Of a stretch of 64,000 nt of DNA, positions 23,662-34,999 are shown in pieces. Origin of the DNA: Hypomyces perniciosus (taxonomy: Eukaryota > Ascomycota > Sordariomycetes > Hypocreales > Hypocreaceae); contig SPDT01000006.1 in the NCBI GenBank assembly GCA_008477525.1, positions 4,057,501 to 4,121,500 of the forward strand, in the 5' to 3' direction. The translations under genes and the position numbers were made by a program. Under the pieces are notes generated by a model, which worked only from the letters and a program-made list of their open reading frames with translations, was not told the origin of the DNA and searched no databases. How positions within the stretch are numbered: position 1 is the stretch's first letter; each line of letters starts with the position of its first letter.

Positions 23662-24326
23662 GAAGGTAGAGCCGCAAAGAGAAGAGTCACTTCGCAACTG
23701 GCGGCACCCCTGCCACACAGTATAACAGTTGGTCATCCTAATTGGGACTAGCGCCCTAGAATACGTTCACAATTTCTAAGACCTTGAATTTCAGCTATTT
23801 CGAAAACTTTAATTGTGTAATAGGATGTGTGATCCCCTTACTAATGAAAATTGCTAATAAGACGCCCTCATCTTCCCTATTAGATATTCGTGGGGATCCG
23901 TTCTATATACTGTTGCAGCTTCTCTATAGGGAAGTCTTGCCACTGCTATTCCTATATATTCTTCAGCACTATCTTACCCATCGTTGCCTTTAAGACGCGT
24001 TTTATTATACCCTATGGCGGCTTAATAGCAGAGAGGTCTTGTCAGGAGACCGGAAGCTCCGGAGCTCTCTTGGTATTACATGGGCTGGAATGCACATATA
24101 AGAGCAACTGTGGTCCCCGAAGATATAGAACTTCAGAGACCAGTAAACTACTGCTGCTACACTTAACTACTAGTTTCTGGCGCATTACCTGCTTGTTAGC
24201 ACCTATTTTCCCTCTAAGTGACTGCTCTTTAACCTCCTTTACTCTTCCCTAGGGTCGCAGCCCCTCGCCCGATCCGTCTGCCCCAAAGAGGGCCTCTGAC
24301 ACTCTTCTCTTTGCGGCTCTACTTTC
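23662..24326. mobile_element. Second inverted-repeat element (candidate MITE or transposon remnant)
   Basis: Bases 23662-23687 and 24301-24326 form a 26-bp inverted repeat with one mismatch (common core GTAGAGCCGCAAAGAGAAG). The enclosed 613 bases carry no intact gene; the longest frame is about 120 codons and looks random. No clear target-site duplication was found. The element begins one base after the MITE at 23229-23660 ends. Confidence 0.5.
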
Positions 24327-24357
24327 GTAGACTGTACTCCCAACCGGTTGACACAAA

Positions 24358-24564
24358 AGCAGGGAAAAGTGGGTCTATCTACGATACCATCAATATCACA
24401 GAACACAACAGAACAAGCTGCAATCCCCTATCTATCTAGATAGCTAATAACCATTCATTTTACTATCTAATTCCAATACCCTCTCGAACCTCTCAAGCAT
24501 CGAATCAATACACTTATTGATAGGTAGTCTTTGAGAGATTCTGGCGGGCCCACTTTTCCCTGCT
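24358..24564. mobile_element. Third short inverted-repeat element (207 bp)
   Basis: A perfect 16-bp inverted repeat (AGCAGGGAAAAGTGGG) pairs 24358-24373 with 24549-24564. The interior includes a CTATCTATCTAGATAG-like palindrome near 24431-24446. A terminal CAGGG recalls hAT-type ends, but the 8-bp flanks do not match, so superfamily remains open. Confidence 0.5.
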
Positions 24565-25806
24565 CTCCCTCACCACTTGTTACTCGTACGAGAAATTGGA
24601 TTGGAGGCGAAAAGCCAGTCTAGGCCTCCATAGAATGAAACGGGCGCTACTACGGAGTACTATTGCTGCTATTATTTGCCAGCTCAGTTGTCACACCTTG
24701 TTGTCTCAAATACCATTGCCTCGACTTCGTACGGAGCACCAAAGAAGCAAACACCCATTTAACCCAAACCTATCCCAACACCGCCTAAAGTCTACGCGCC
24801 AAGCCGAGCAAACAACGAGGCTCACCAACCAACATTCAACTCTGCCCCCATTGGCCGCGCCGTGGCCCTCGCTGAGCGGCAGACGCGATGCCATGCATGC
24901 ATCCCCATCATTACCGCGCTCGCCAATCAGCACTTCTTACGTGGTGATAGGATGAGATCCGCCTAAACAGCCATTCCGACACGCGCTTCATCTTCCTGGC
25001 TTTTGCCCCCTATTGCCTACATGATGAGGCAAAGCTTAGCAGTAGTACTCCGTTGTGCGTTCTCCATAGTACTCGTACCCGTGGCATTTCGCATGTATTA
25101 CTCCGTGCCTCGTAGAGTATGCATGTCTGATATCCCTTCCGCGTGGTGAACCGTTGGTGAGAAATAGCCGCCCAACGGAACAGCCGGCAGAAGCCAGACT
25201 CGCCGATAACGAATGAATGTGCATATGTATGTACGTAGCTCATGTGACATGGAAAATTGAAGTCGTGGCCGCTTCCAAGGTTCATTTGACAAGTTTGCCA
25301 TGGGTCAACCTAATTGCCATTGGAACGAGGTTGGTTGTTCATAAATGGACACTGGGATTGTCTGATAACATTCAGCGGCCTCACGCCATCACCGTGTTGC
25401 CAGATCCGTTTATTTGTTCTATACCCTATGAATCTACATCTGGAAGCATGGGACCCAAAATAGAGGTCGTGGACTCTGTTGGAGCGTGAACTACTTGAGG
25501 CGTGGGCCATCCTTGGAAACCTGTCGCTCTATCCAAGCCCCAGGAAACCCTCAAGGCTCCACCAATACTTCATACATCAGTTGTGTTGTGTGCAGACGTC
25601 TCAAACCGTGCAAAACGACACGGGTAAGCAAGCACAGAGCAAGAAAATTAGATCCCAACCCAAAACGCCAACCCCCCAATGAATCAAGGATATCAGCATT
25701 ATTCTTTGCCTGCCAAAAGAACCGCCAACAAAAAAGGCAAAAATACCGGCAACATCGGGGCTTGATGGTGCTTCATTTATCTTTCAAACTCATGCATTAG
25801 ATATCC
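24565..25806. other. Spacer between repeat nest and CLA4 3' end
   Basis: This 1.2-kb stretch contains the CLA4 3' flank on its right side and one TACGGAGTA at 24651-24659. Several short frames occur, but none has domain content or biased composition. I see nothing else in it. Confidence 0.45.
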
Positions 25807-28415
25807 TTATTTAGCGTGCTTTTTGAACGCCAGCAGCTCCGCCAAGCTTGCCGGTCCGCAGCCGTGTTTCAGGAAATCGTGGGCCAACAACTCATCTGCC
25901 GAGGCCCGGCTCTTGACATCGACACAGAGACAGACGGAAAGGAAAGCTTTGAGCTCCTTACTCAGCTTCTCCGGCTTCTTAAGTCGCGGTGTTCCGTTTG
26001 TCGCAATGAGATACAGAGCCTTGAGTGGCTCCTCATTAAGGTAGGGTGGTTCTGATTCAATCATCTCAATCGCCATGATGCCCAGCGACCAGATATCCAC
26101 CTTTGGTCCATACTCCTTCTGCTTGACAACCTCGGGCGCCATCCAGTATGGCGTTCCAACCATGGTTGCTCTCTTGGATTTGGCCTCCGTCAGCTTAGCG
26201 CAAAATCCAAAATCGGCTGAACAAGGTTAGCATTTCATGTTCCCCCCCTTGCGGCGTACTTGCATCACTTACTAATCTTGACATTTCCGCGGGCATCTAG
26301 CAGGACATTGTCGCTCTTGATGTCTCGATGGATGATACTCTGAGCATGAAGATGCTGTAAACCTCGGCAAGTCTTAAGGAGAAATTGTGTTAGTCTCGAC
26401 TTTTTCTTCCAAACAACTAGGTTAAAGCAAAGGCTTACCTCATGACAGATGGTGGAAATCTGCTCTTCCGATATCGAAGGATTGTTATCAATTACGTCTG
26501 TAAGGGCGCCTCCCTCCATGAACTCCATAACAACCCAAAGCTCAGCATAATTATTTCGAAGGAACGCGTCAAGGAAGTTGACAATGTTCTTATGCCGGCT
26601 GTCCTTCATGACCATAATCTCATTCACAATCAACTCCTTTCGTGGCTGATGAGCAAGATCCATCTGCTTAATGGCTACCTGGGCCCTAGGGCCTTGTTGA
26701 CGCAATATGTCGCGGGCAACTCCCACAGCTGTGTCCTTGATCTTGGCGACATATACCGAGCCAGATGCACCCTGCCCGATCTTTTTCTGTTTAGAATACG
26801 AGAGATTGGGGTCTTCCTTAGATACGGCTTCTTTCAGCTTGGCCATAACTTCGTTCTCTGACATGGTCGACATGCGCACATCCTGTTTACGCTCGGCAGG
26901 CGTTTGCTTAGCTGGTGCTACTTCAGCTGGTTTGGTATCCGCTTGAGCTTGGGGCTGAGTGGGCTTAGGCGCAACATTCAGCGGCTTAACAGGGGCAGGC
27001 AAGCGTGTGGAAGCCTGTGTTTGACCCTGCGGCTGTCTTGGCTGAGACGCTTGGCTGCCATTGGGGGCTCGAGAAGCATTAGAGCTGGCCGGGCTGTCGG
27101 TACGTTGCCGTGAAGCCTGACCTGTTGGATCCCGTGTGGAGCTCGAGCTTGACTGTGGAACCACAGGAGGCCGCGTTGATGCAGCAGTCGGGGGTGACGG
27201 CGCTGGCCGTTGAGCTCGAAGAGCGCTGGCGGCCTGGGTTGCAGCCTTTGGCGCCGGGGGAGCCGCTCTTGTTGGATTGAATCTATCAGTAGATGAGGGG
27301 CTTGAGCTGCCGTATCCCCCGCCAATCTCCTGCTGGGCTAATGGGACTTTGGTCTTTGGAAGAGAAGCGTTGTATTCCTCCAGCTCTCTTCGTTCTCGCT
27401 CCTCTGCTTCACGCTGCTTTCTCTTCTGCTCTTCCCTCAACACATCCGGAGACACATAATTCGGTGGCATGTTCTGCATTTGCTGGCGCTGTTGTTGGTG
27501 CTGATGCTCATTTGGAGTTGGGCGCCTTTGGCTATTGCTACTGGACTGAGGGGGTGTCGTATTGTAGCCAGGGCGTTGAGAGTTGCTAGGAGGAGCTGGA
27601 CGAGGGGGAGCTACCGAACTGCCGCCCCCAAGTCCAAGCTGCTTGTTCGGAGCAGACGGCATACCGGCAAACTGATTATCAGCTTTCTTCGCCAAGTCCG
27701 TCGTGTAAAAGTCCAAGACCTCGAAGACAGCTTCAGGGTTCCGTTCATAGTCTTCCTTGGTGATTGCCGACGAATTGAGCAGCTTCGACCACTCTGGCGG
27801 CAAGCCAACAAACTCTCCGGTCTGGGGGTCGAAGCCAACGTGGACGGCGTGTGAGAAATTGGTTGGATTGCTTACACCACCCATGCCGGGGCACGCTCCG
27901 TAGATAAAGTCGATCCACTCATAAAGATCATCATCGCTCTTGACCTTGATCTGGAGCGTCTTTGTATGGCCATCGTCATCACCTGGGCTCGTAGATGCTC
28001 CGTCTGGCTTCCGCTTGATCTCAAAGATGGTCCCGGCAGCCTCTACTCTACCGACGTTGACCACATCCTTCAAGTAAAGCGTGTATGATACTTTGCCACC
28101 CTCCGTTTTATGGAAGTCTAGAGACTCTTTGCGGAGAATCAGGTACTTTTGTTTCCAGGGCTGGATGAAGTTTTTGCTCTCCTTGACCGAAGCCCACCCT
28201 TCCTTTCTTACAGCCACTCCTCCCATGCCATCGGTATTGTTGGTCTGCTGGCGGGCAATCGGCAGGGATATTGTGGAGCCCGTATATGTGGATGTTGCGG
28301 TGCTACGGATCGGGGAGATGGCCATGTTCGCCATGCTTCCCGGTAGGTTAGTACTCGGTGTTAGGTTGAGTCGTGGTCTGTCGTTAGGAGGTCGAGGCGC
28401 CGGGCCGGGGTTCAT
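25807..28415 (-). CDS. CLA4: p21-activated kinase Cla4 (PH-CRIB-kinase)
   Basis: Cla4 is a Cdc42/Rac effector kinase acting at the cell cortex in septation, polarity and hyphal morphogenesis. Exons are 28415-26439, 26372-26273 and 26216-25807; introns are 66 and 56 nt; the product is 828 residues. A PH domain spans ~70-175 ([20 protein letters not shown]). A CRIB motif lies at ~181-215 ([20 protein letters not shown]). A Pro/Gln-rich linker follows, then the kinase at ~540-805 with [41 protein letters not shown] and [11 protein letters not shown] plus CRIB separates Cla4 from Ste20. The second join restores KITDFG exactly. Intron one (66 nt) has no stop, so a retained form would carry 22 extra residues inside the kinase domain. 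The ATG at 28415 is the first in frame. Confidence 0.95.
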
Positions 28416-29257
28416 AAACTGGCCAGTCGAATAAATACTGAAGCCGAATTAGTGTCAAGGCATCATCGAAGCGGTCTGTTAACGCGTGCAACTCGGGGCA
28501 ATGGGGCAGAGTCAGTGGCTGGGTGTCGATAGCCTTTGATAGCAATGCACCAAATGAACAGCAATTGGACCCAGACCATCCATGTGACGTGACCAAAGAG
28601 GCAACTTCATCCCGACTCCCAACAGTCGGGAATGCCGGCCAACCAGCACTCCGGCCATTGGAAGGGGCCGAACGGTTCCCAATTGTCATCCTCTGATATG
28701 AAGACCAGACCCAATAGCTGCACCACGCCGAGGGGCTTGCTGCCGACAATGTTGCAGAATGATCTACCCAGTATAACGTACCTATTCTGAGCCATATCGA
28801 ATTAAAGTAAACGTGTAAAACCGTGGGTATCCTGTGTATAAATGCCTCTATATCCTGCAGCGCAAGACCGGGGGGTTCTCTGCGTTGGAATGGCGGAAGA
28901 CGTTGTCAGATTGGCGACGAGACTCGCTACCGTATCAATGTCGATAAATGCCCAATCGATCAATAAACGCGCAAACGAGCAGCGAGTTGCAATCCCGAGG
29001 AGCAGCCGCACGTTGTTGCGCCGACGTTGGCTGGCTCGCTCAGGTCGGTAATAGGAGGGGGGGTCTGCTGGCACATGTAGCTGAAGGGGGCGGCTATCAC
29101 TCCCAAGGTCGCTGAGGAGTCTCGAGGAGGCGCAGAAAGGGGGACCAGAGGCTGCAGGCGAATGGCCGTCTTTCTGCGCGAGATGCTCGGTCGCTACGGA
29201 AATGCGCAGACGACTATTTCTGGATCGCCGAGATTCGTCAAGAACGCAAACATGCAG

Positions 29258-29293
<36 letters not shown>

Positions 29294-30835
29294 GAGCGGG
29301 ATGTGAGAAGAAAGAGGATTGAGAGATAGAACGGGGAGAGTGGGAGGGAACAGCTGCACCAACGAACCAGCTGTCTTTAGGAGTCCTGAGTACGGAGTAC
29401 GGAGTACCAACCTCTGAACCACAGGGCATCGCGCTGGTCGCGGTACTTACGCCACCACCCACCGCACTATGGCGGTGGAGGTAGCGTCTGGTGGTGAGAA
29501 CCTCCGAGATGGAGAAACAGGGTGTGGGGAAAGTCGCGACAGGGGACTCACAGGGCCAGTGCGGAAGGCCACACCCGTTGTTGGCTCAGGTAGGGTGGAA
29601 TTGCCGCCACCAAAACCCCTGAAGAAGCTGTGAGGTTAGGGACCAACAACAAGTGGGTGACAATGAAAAATGGACTGATGATCACTTTTCTGAATTTCTA
29701 TACGGAGTACTCGTACTAGCATCAAGACCTTTTATCATCACATCACAGCGTTGCAGCGATATGGGCATTTTGCGGTCCGCTTTTCCGTTACCCACCTCGG
29801 GACGTTGACCTGAAATCACCATTGGAGAGGAGAGCCTCCAAGACTTTGGAGAAATGCGCCTTAGTACGAAGTACTACTCTCTAGTGCTCTGTGGCCAGTC
29901 GTCAGTAGCCAGTTGTTTTTCCTCCAAGGTCCTCATTCTCTTCCCTCACCAAGTAAAATGACGATCCTTTTCAAGCCAGCCTTGGCGGACACGAGATTTC
30001 CGGCCCTTACTCGTACGAGTAGATGCTTGTTCAAGGCATGTTCCGTTTCATGGACACGTGCTCCAGTCCAGGGAATTTCAAAACGGTGCCGATATGATGG
30101 ACGGCAAGGGGGTATCCCTGCGTAAGGCGTCGTTTTAGAAGCCTTTTCGAATCAAATCGAGGTGCTTCGCACTAGTACTCTATTGACTTCATACTCGTAG
30201 GCCAAGAGTAGTAGGCAAACCTGTCCATTTCATGATCATCCGAGAGACGTCTTTGGTGAACATCTTTGCAGAGCCGCTAGGTCAAACACTCACCAAAAAA
30301 AAACGAAATCAAAGTACAATCTCGTGTCTGCTAGGAATTATTATTAAGCCACCCACACATCCAGAGGCCGGGGGCATGACCAACCAAGGAAAAGGGGTTG
30401 ATGAAACACCTTCATGTTCAAAAGCATTCTCATCCGAATTGCCCCTCATCAACCACTTAGAGGACAATACCCCTGTCTCCGGAAAGGCAGGGGTCGTTTC
30501 GATGAACAGCCTGCAAACTCATTCAACAACGGCCTGTCGCGTGACGGACATCTGCACGGCCATCGAGTACGAAGTACTACACACATGCAACACTCTGAAA
30601 TCTGACTCATCCCCTCGCTTACATATTTTCTTGTACACACACACACCATCTCTCTCCATAGACATGACAATTACTACTCGTAGTCTTTAGATGAACACTA
30701 TCTAGTATAGATTCTAAATACATCCTCTAGTAGTCTGCGGTCAGGCCTTCAAATGGCCAATTGCACCTGTTTTTTTTTCGCCAAACTCCGTTTTTACAGA
30801 GTGAATCAATTTTCCAGTACCACTATTATCCTGCT
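28416..30835. other. Long spacer CLA4 promoter / GRS1 3' flank
   Basis: This 2.4-kb region includes the CLA4 promoter and the GRS1 downstream flank. It holds a GA microsatellite (29262-29290) and exact 9-mer copies at 29391, 29398, 29701, 29865 and 30568. A 206-codon minus-strand frame over the GA tract is low complexity and is not called. Confidence 0.5.
29262..29290. repeat. (GA)n microsatellite
   Basis: An uninterrupted dinucleotide GA run of about 14 units lies upstream of CLA4. Confidence 0.9.
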
Positions 30836-33065
30836 TCATCGGGTAGCAATATCGATTTCCTGTCCTTCAAACTTTGGAAGTTCGGTCTCGATGTTGGCCC
30901 AGCTCTTGTTGCCGTCCACGATGGACTTGATGGCCTCCAGAATCTTGTCCTCCTCAGCTCGGACTTGAGTTGTCGAATCACGATCTCTTAGCGTAATAGT
31001 GCCATCCTGAAGGGTCTGGAAGTCAACAGTGATGCCAAGAGGCGTGCCGAGCTCGTCGTTTCGGCTGTATCGCTTGCCAATACTGGCAGAAGAGTCATCC
31101 ACACGGCTGGAGATGCCAATGCTTCTCAGTCGCTGCGACAGCCTTTTGACCGTCGGCTTAAACTGTGGGTTGGAGGACAGGGGCACAAGGAGGACCTTTG
31201 TTGGGGCCACCGGGGGTGGGAAGGAAAGCACCTATGAATATGGTTAGAGGCTGTTGCATAATTTCCCGATAGCAAGCTATGTCAAAACTTACACCGCGTG
31301 CTTCATCACCACCATCACTAGCACGAGTCCAGAAGTTATGCTCAATCAGCGAATAGAGGATTCGGCCGATACCGAATGACGGTTCAATCACGTTGGGCGT
31401 GTATTCGCGAGTGTTCTCAACCCTCTTGCGGAACTCGATCTTAAGGGAATCACTGGTAATCTCAACCTTGCCGTTGCCAACACCGGCCACTTCCAGAGTA
31501 ATCTTGCCGGTTTCAGTCAACTCCTTAGCCAGCTTCTCCCGCTGTTCTTGCGAGGTAGCCTCCAGAGCTGACTCCACCGGCTTGGCGTCCTTCTTGAACA
31601 GCGGGCCGAACTTCTTCTTCTCAATGTCAATCTGCCACTCCTCAATGACCTTGGGCTCATCCAATCGCTCTCGGACAACCAAGGGCGCGCCAGTCTTCTT
31701 GGCATGGACTGTCAGATCATATGCGCTGCGGTCGGCACAGCCAACACACTCCACCCAGCCCGAGGAAGTGAGAAGCTCAGCATCCCAGCAGTCACAGGCG
31801 TAGTGGGCCATTTCATTGGCCATGTGCTGTCGGAATCGCATCTTGGACAGATCGACGCCAATCTTCTCCAGGAAGAGGTGGATACGGGCCAAGAAGTAGC
31901 CGAGCGTCTCGTTGTCAACAACGCCCTCCTTGACAGCCTGACCAATGGTCATCTTACGGGTGTCAGTCTTTCCAGACAGCTGGACGTGACGGTCCAGGAG
32001 AACCAGCTCAACATTCTCAACCTCGTGGAATCGGCTGTGCTTCTTACCGCCCTCGGGGTCAACGAAGTGCTCAATCTCAGCCATCAAGAACTCTCGCACC
32101 CGCAAAAGACCGGCGCGGGGAGAAATCTCGTTTCGGTATGACTTGCCGATAGAGGCCGAGGCGAAGGGCATCTGAGATTGGTTGAACTCGAGGAGCTTGG
32201 CAAAGTTGAGGAACTGGCCTTGGGCGGTTTCGGGGCGGAGGTAACCCGGGAGGTTGCTGCTGGGGCCGATGGATGTCTGGAACATCAGATTGAAAGCAAC
32301 AGGCTCCGATGGGAGCACGCCGGTGTCTGGGTTCTTGAGATCATACTTCCTGATGAGCTCGCCGAGTTCCGGGCCGTTATAGTTGTCAATTCTCGCCAGC
32401 ACCTCCTCGTACTCCTGGACGACAGCATCGTCGAGCTTGACAGCCGCCGACTTGGCCTTCTTCTTTTTCTTCTTGGGATCGGCCTCAGTCTCCTCCACCT
32501 TCTCGCCACGAGCCTCCTTGTCGCCATTTAGTCTCGCCTCCAAGATAGCCTCGACGAAGTGGTCGGCTCGGAGAATCTCGCCGTTCTTGGGATCCTTGCA
32601 CATCCAATCGGCGAACTTGTCGACGTGGCCACTGGTCTTGAGGACCTCGTGCGGGGTCAAGGCAGTGCAGTCGACCTCAAGCATATCCTCCTCAAGGACG
32701 AAGTGTTTCCGCCACAGATCAATAATGTTGGCCTGAAGCGCGCAGCCCGGCGGGCCGTAATCGTAGAGACCACCAACCCCGCCATAGATCTCGAATGAGG
32801 GGGTGTAGAACATGCGCCGCCGCAGCATGGCATCGAGGACAACCTTTTCAAGGGGCTGGCCCTTGAGGGTAGTAGCGGTAGAAGTCATGGTGCTGACGTT
32901 TTGTGGGGTTTGCGCCTTCAGAGGCTGGAATGCGCAGCGTCTAGGAGAGACTGTAAAGGCGCGGCAGGTGATTGCTGTAGCAGACCTGTATGCACACGGG
33001 GCGGCTTTAGACCTGAAGCTGAAGGCGTACAATGAAGAAGTGCGCAGTAGTTGAATTGGCTTCAT
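30836..33065 (-). CDS. GRS1: Glycyl-tRNA synthetase, probably dual cytosolic/mitochondrial
   Basis: This class II synthetase charges tRNA-Gly. Exon one is 33065-31293, the intron 31292-31232 (61 nt) and exon two 31231-30836, giving 722 residues from ATG 33065. Residues 1-59 form an Arg/Ser/Ala-rich, acid-poor presequence (MKPIQLLRTSSLYAFSFRSK) typical of mitochondrial import. A second in-frame ATG at 32888 (CAGCACCATG, strong context) starts the cytosolic-looking form of 663 residues. The first ATG has T at -3, a weak context that would allow leaky scanning. Motifs include SFEIYGGVGGLYDYGPPG, LRPETAQGQFLNF, ISPRAGLLRVREFLMAEIEH, CADRSAYDL and VIEPSFGIGRILY, plus the C-terminal anticodon-binding domain. 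A Lys-rich insertion (KKKKKKAK) lies in the catalytic insert. It is divergent from ATP23. Confidence 0.95.
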
Positions 33066-33868
33066 CCACCGTAGATCGAGCCGAGTCGAGGAGAGTGCGT
33101 GAGTCACAAAACTCGCGCCGCACAATTCCTCGGGATGGTGGGGAAAAGAGGAAGAAAGATTCTAGACGAAGTGGTGTGTGTGTGACTGTTACCACACTAC
33201 CAACTCCACGGCTTATTGCGGGCTGCTACGGAGTTCGTTCGGAGTACTGAGTACTGAGTACAGCTGGGCTTGATTCACAGGTGTCCCTACTGGAGAACTG
33301 ATGTTTTTAATGGCTTTGGCTTGCCCCTCCATAGACCCGAAGTCAAAACATGCTGCCGCTAACCTGTAGCGGGTAGCTGTGATAATAGCGGGGGGCACTT
33401 CAAACAACAGAGACAGATGTTATGAGGTTGCGAAATAAACGTAGAAGGATGAAATATTTTGACCATGATTAGATGTATACTTGATTAATTCATGTCACTG
33501 CAGCTCAAAGACCGAATTGTTCAGCTTCTGGTACATGAAGGTTCTGGTCACGAGAGGCGGCCGTTGGTATCTCCAAAGTCCAGACGCCAAAGAGCGGGAT
33601 GTCGATAAGATAAGCCAAAAAACCATCTTACCCGAGCCAAAGAGATGGGATCAAATAGGTGGTTTCAAGTCTCACCGCCTTTGAATTGACGCACACCCGA
33701 TGCGGCAGAATTTTGAACCACCACACTTAGAGATGCATGAGCTGGAGTAGTAATATTATCTATCGTTATTTTTGCCCGTCCAAAATCGTTCGACCGCCAG
33801 CGTACCTATTCCACCGAGAAAGACTGTTACTGAGGCTCCTCTATCGCCCCGTCGATAATACCACAACC
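33066..33868. promoter_or_regulatory. Divergent promoter region GRS1 / ATP23
   Basis: This 803-bp head-to-head spacer holds both promoters. A CGGAGTA variant at about 33239 runs into a tandem GTACTGA pair (33244-33259). I see no definite TATA box or known factor site. Confidence 0.4.
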
Positions 33869-34716
33869 ATGGCGCCAGACACATCATCACCCTCGGCCCC
33901 CGCAGGATCTGCCGCTCCGAAGACACCCAGAGAGGTCGTTAACGATCCTGCCCGAACCGGGTTCGACCCGCAGATGAAATGGTGGATGAACTACTTTAGA
34001 ATACTGTCTGGGCAGATGACGCCCGAGGGCCAATTCCATTACCGCGAGTGGCGGTACAAGGTCCACGAGCAGCGCGACTGCAAGCGATGCGACGAATACC
34101 GCGACTGGCTGTTCACATACTCGCCGGTTATACGATTCCTGTCCGGCAAGATTGAGGACTTGAACGGCAAGCTTGATGCTACAAACGTAGTGTGCCGCCG
34201 GTGTCCTTCGCGGCTGGAGGAGGACGGTCAGGTGCATCGGCAATCGGGAGGATTCAGTCCCAACCATGGCATCCTGCTTTGCGCAAACGAGATCCGCGAT
34301 CGCAAACATCTTGAAGATACACTGGCGCATGAGATGGTGCATGCATGGGACCACCTCAGGTGGAAGGTCGATTGGTTGGGTGACAAGGACTTGAAGCACG
34401 CAGCATGCACAGAGGTTAGTTGCCATAAGCACCATGCCGACCAGGCTGAGAAGCTGGAAAGTGCCGGATAACTGACACCTTTCAACAGATTCGCGCATCG
34501 ATGCTGAGTGGCGAGTGCCGCTGGACAAGAGAAGCATTTACACGGGGCAACTGGTCATTGACACAACAGTTCCAGAACTGCGTGCGCGCGAGAGCCATCA
34601 AGTCCGTCATGGCGCGACCACGGTGTAAAGACGATGTACAAGCGGCCAAGGTGGTCAATGAAGTGTGGGATTCATGCTTCTCAGATACTAGACCATTTGA
34701 CGACGTGTATAGGTGA
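33869..34716 (+). CDS. ATP23: Mitochondrial inner-membrane metalloprotease Atp23
   Basis: Atp23 sits on the intermembrane-space side of the inner membrane, processes Atp6 precursor and assists F1Fo-ATP synthase assembly (family knowledge). Exon one is 33869-34414, the intron 34415-34488 (74 nt, CTGAC branch-like site) and exon two 34489-34716, giving 257 residues. The catalytic zinc motif is HEMVHAWDH (HEXXH). Cysteine pairs CKRC and CRRC, and the C-terminal [13 protein letters not shown] and CVRARA segments match the family's conserved cysteines. The start CAACCATGG is in strong context. The N-terminus is Ala/Pro/Ser rich without a classical presequence, as expected for a protein imported by the disulfide-relay route. 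It converges on the Aurora kinase gene with 283 bp between stops. Confidence 0.93.
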
Positions 34717-34999
34717 AGGCGGTTGTATTATAAGGCACCCTCAAATCATGTACGATACGATAGATCTGGCGCAGTTGCATCCATGGCTCTCAACTTAAGT
34801 TTCAATGCTATTAACGATACCCCAAAGAAGAAATATCTGGTTCGGCTTCCTGTAATCGCCTTTATAATAACCCTCCAAAAGAAAAAGACTCCAGCGACTC
34901 CTTCATATGCAAGTCATTATCCCGATCCAATTGTTACAGACCCAACTCCGTCAACCAACAGACCAACAAGACGTCAATTACATGTGGTCATATCACAAT

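Noticed and set aside
24350..24572. 8-bp target-site duplication around the third inverted-repeat element
   Set aside because: The flanks GACACAAA and CTCCCTCA do not match.
28802..29422. 206-codon minus-strand frame upstream of CLA4
   Set aside because: It is driven by the GA microsatellite (Ser-Leu repeats), lacks a proper start context and has no domain.
30232..30690. 152-codon plus-strand frame in the CLA4-GRS1 spacer
   Set aside because: No domain or signal sequence, and it overlaps an intergenic 9-mer at 30568.
33066..33125. Upstream TTG extension of GRS1, as used in yeast
   Set aside because: A proper ATG at 33065 already supplies a presequence, so a non-AUG start is not needed.
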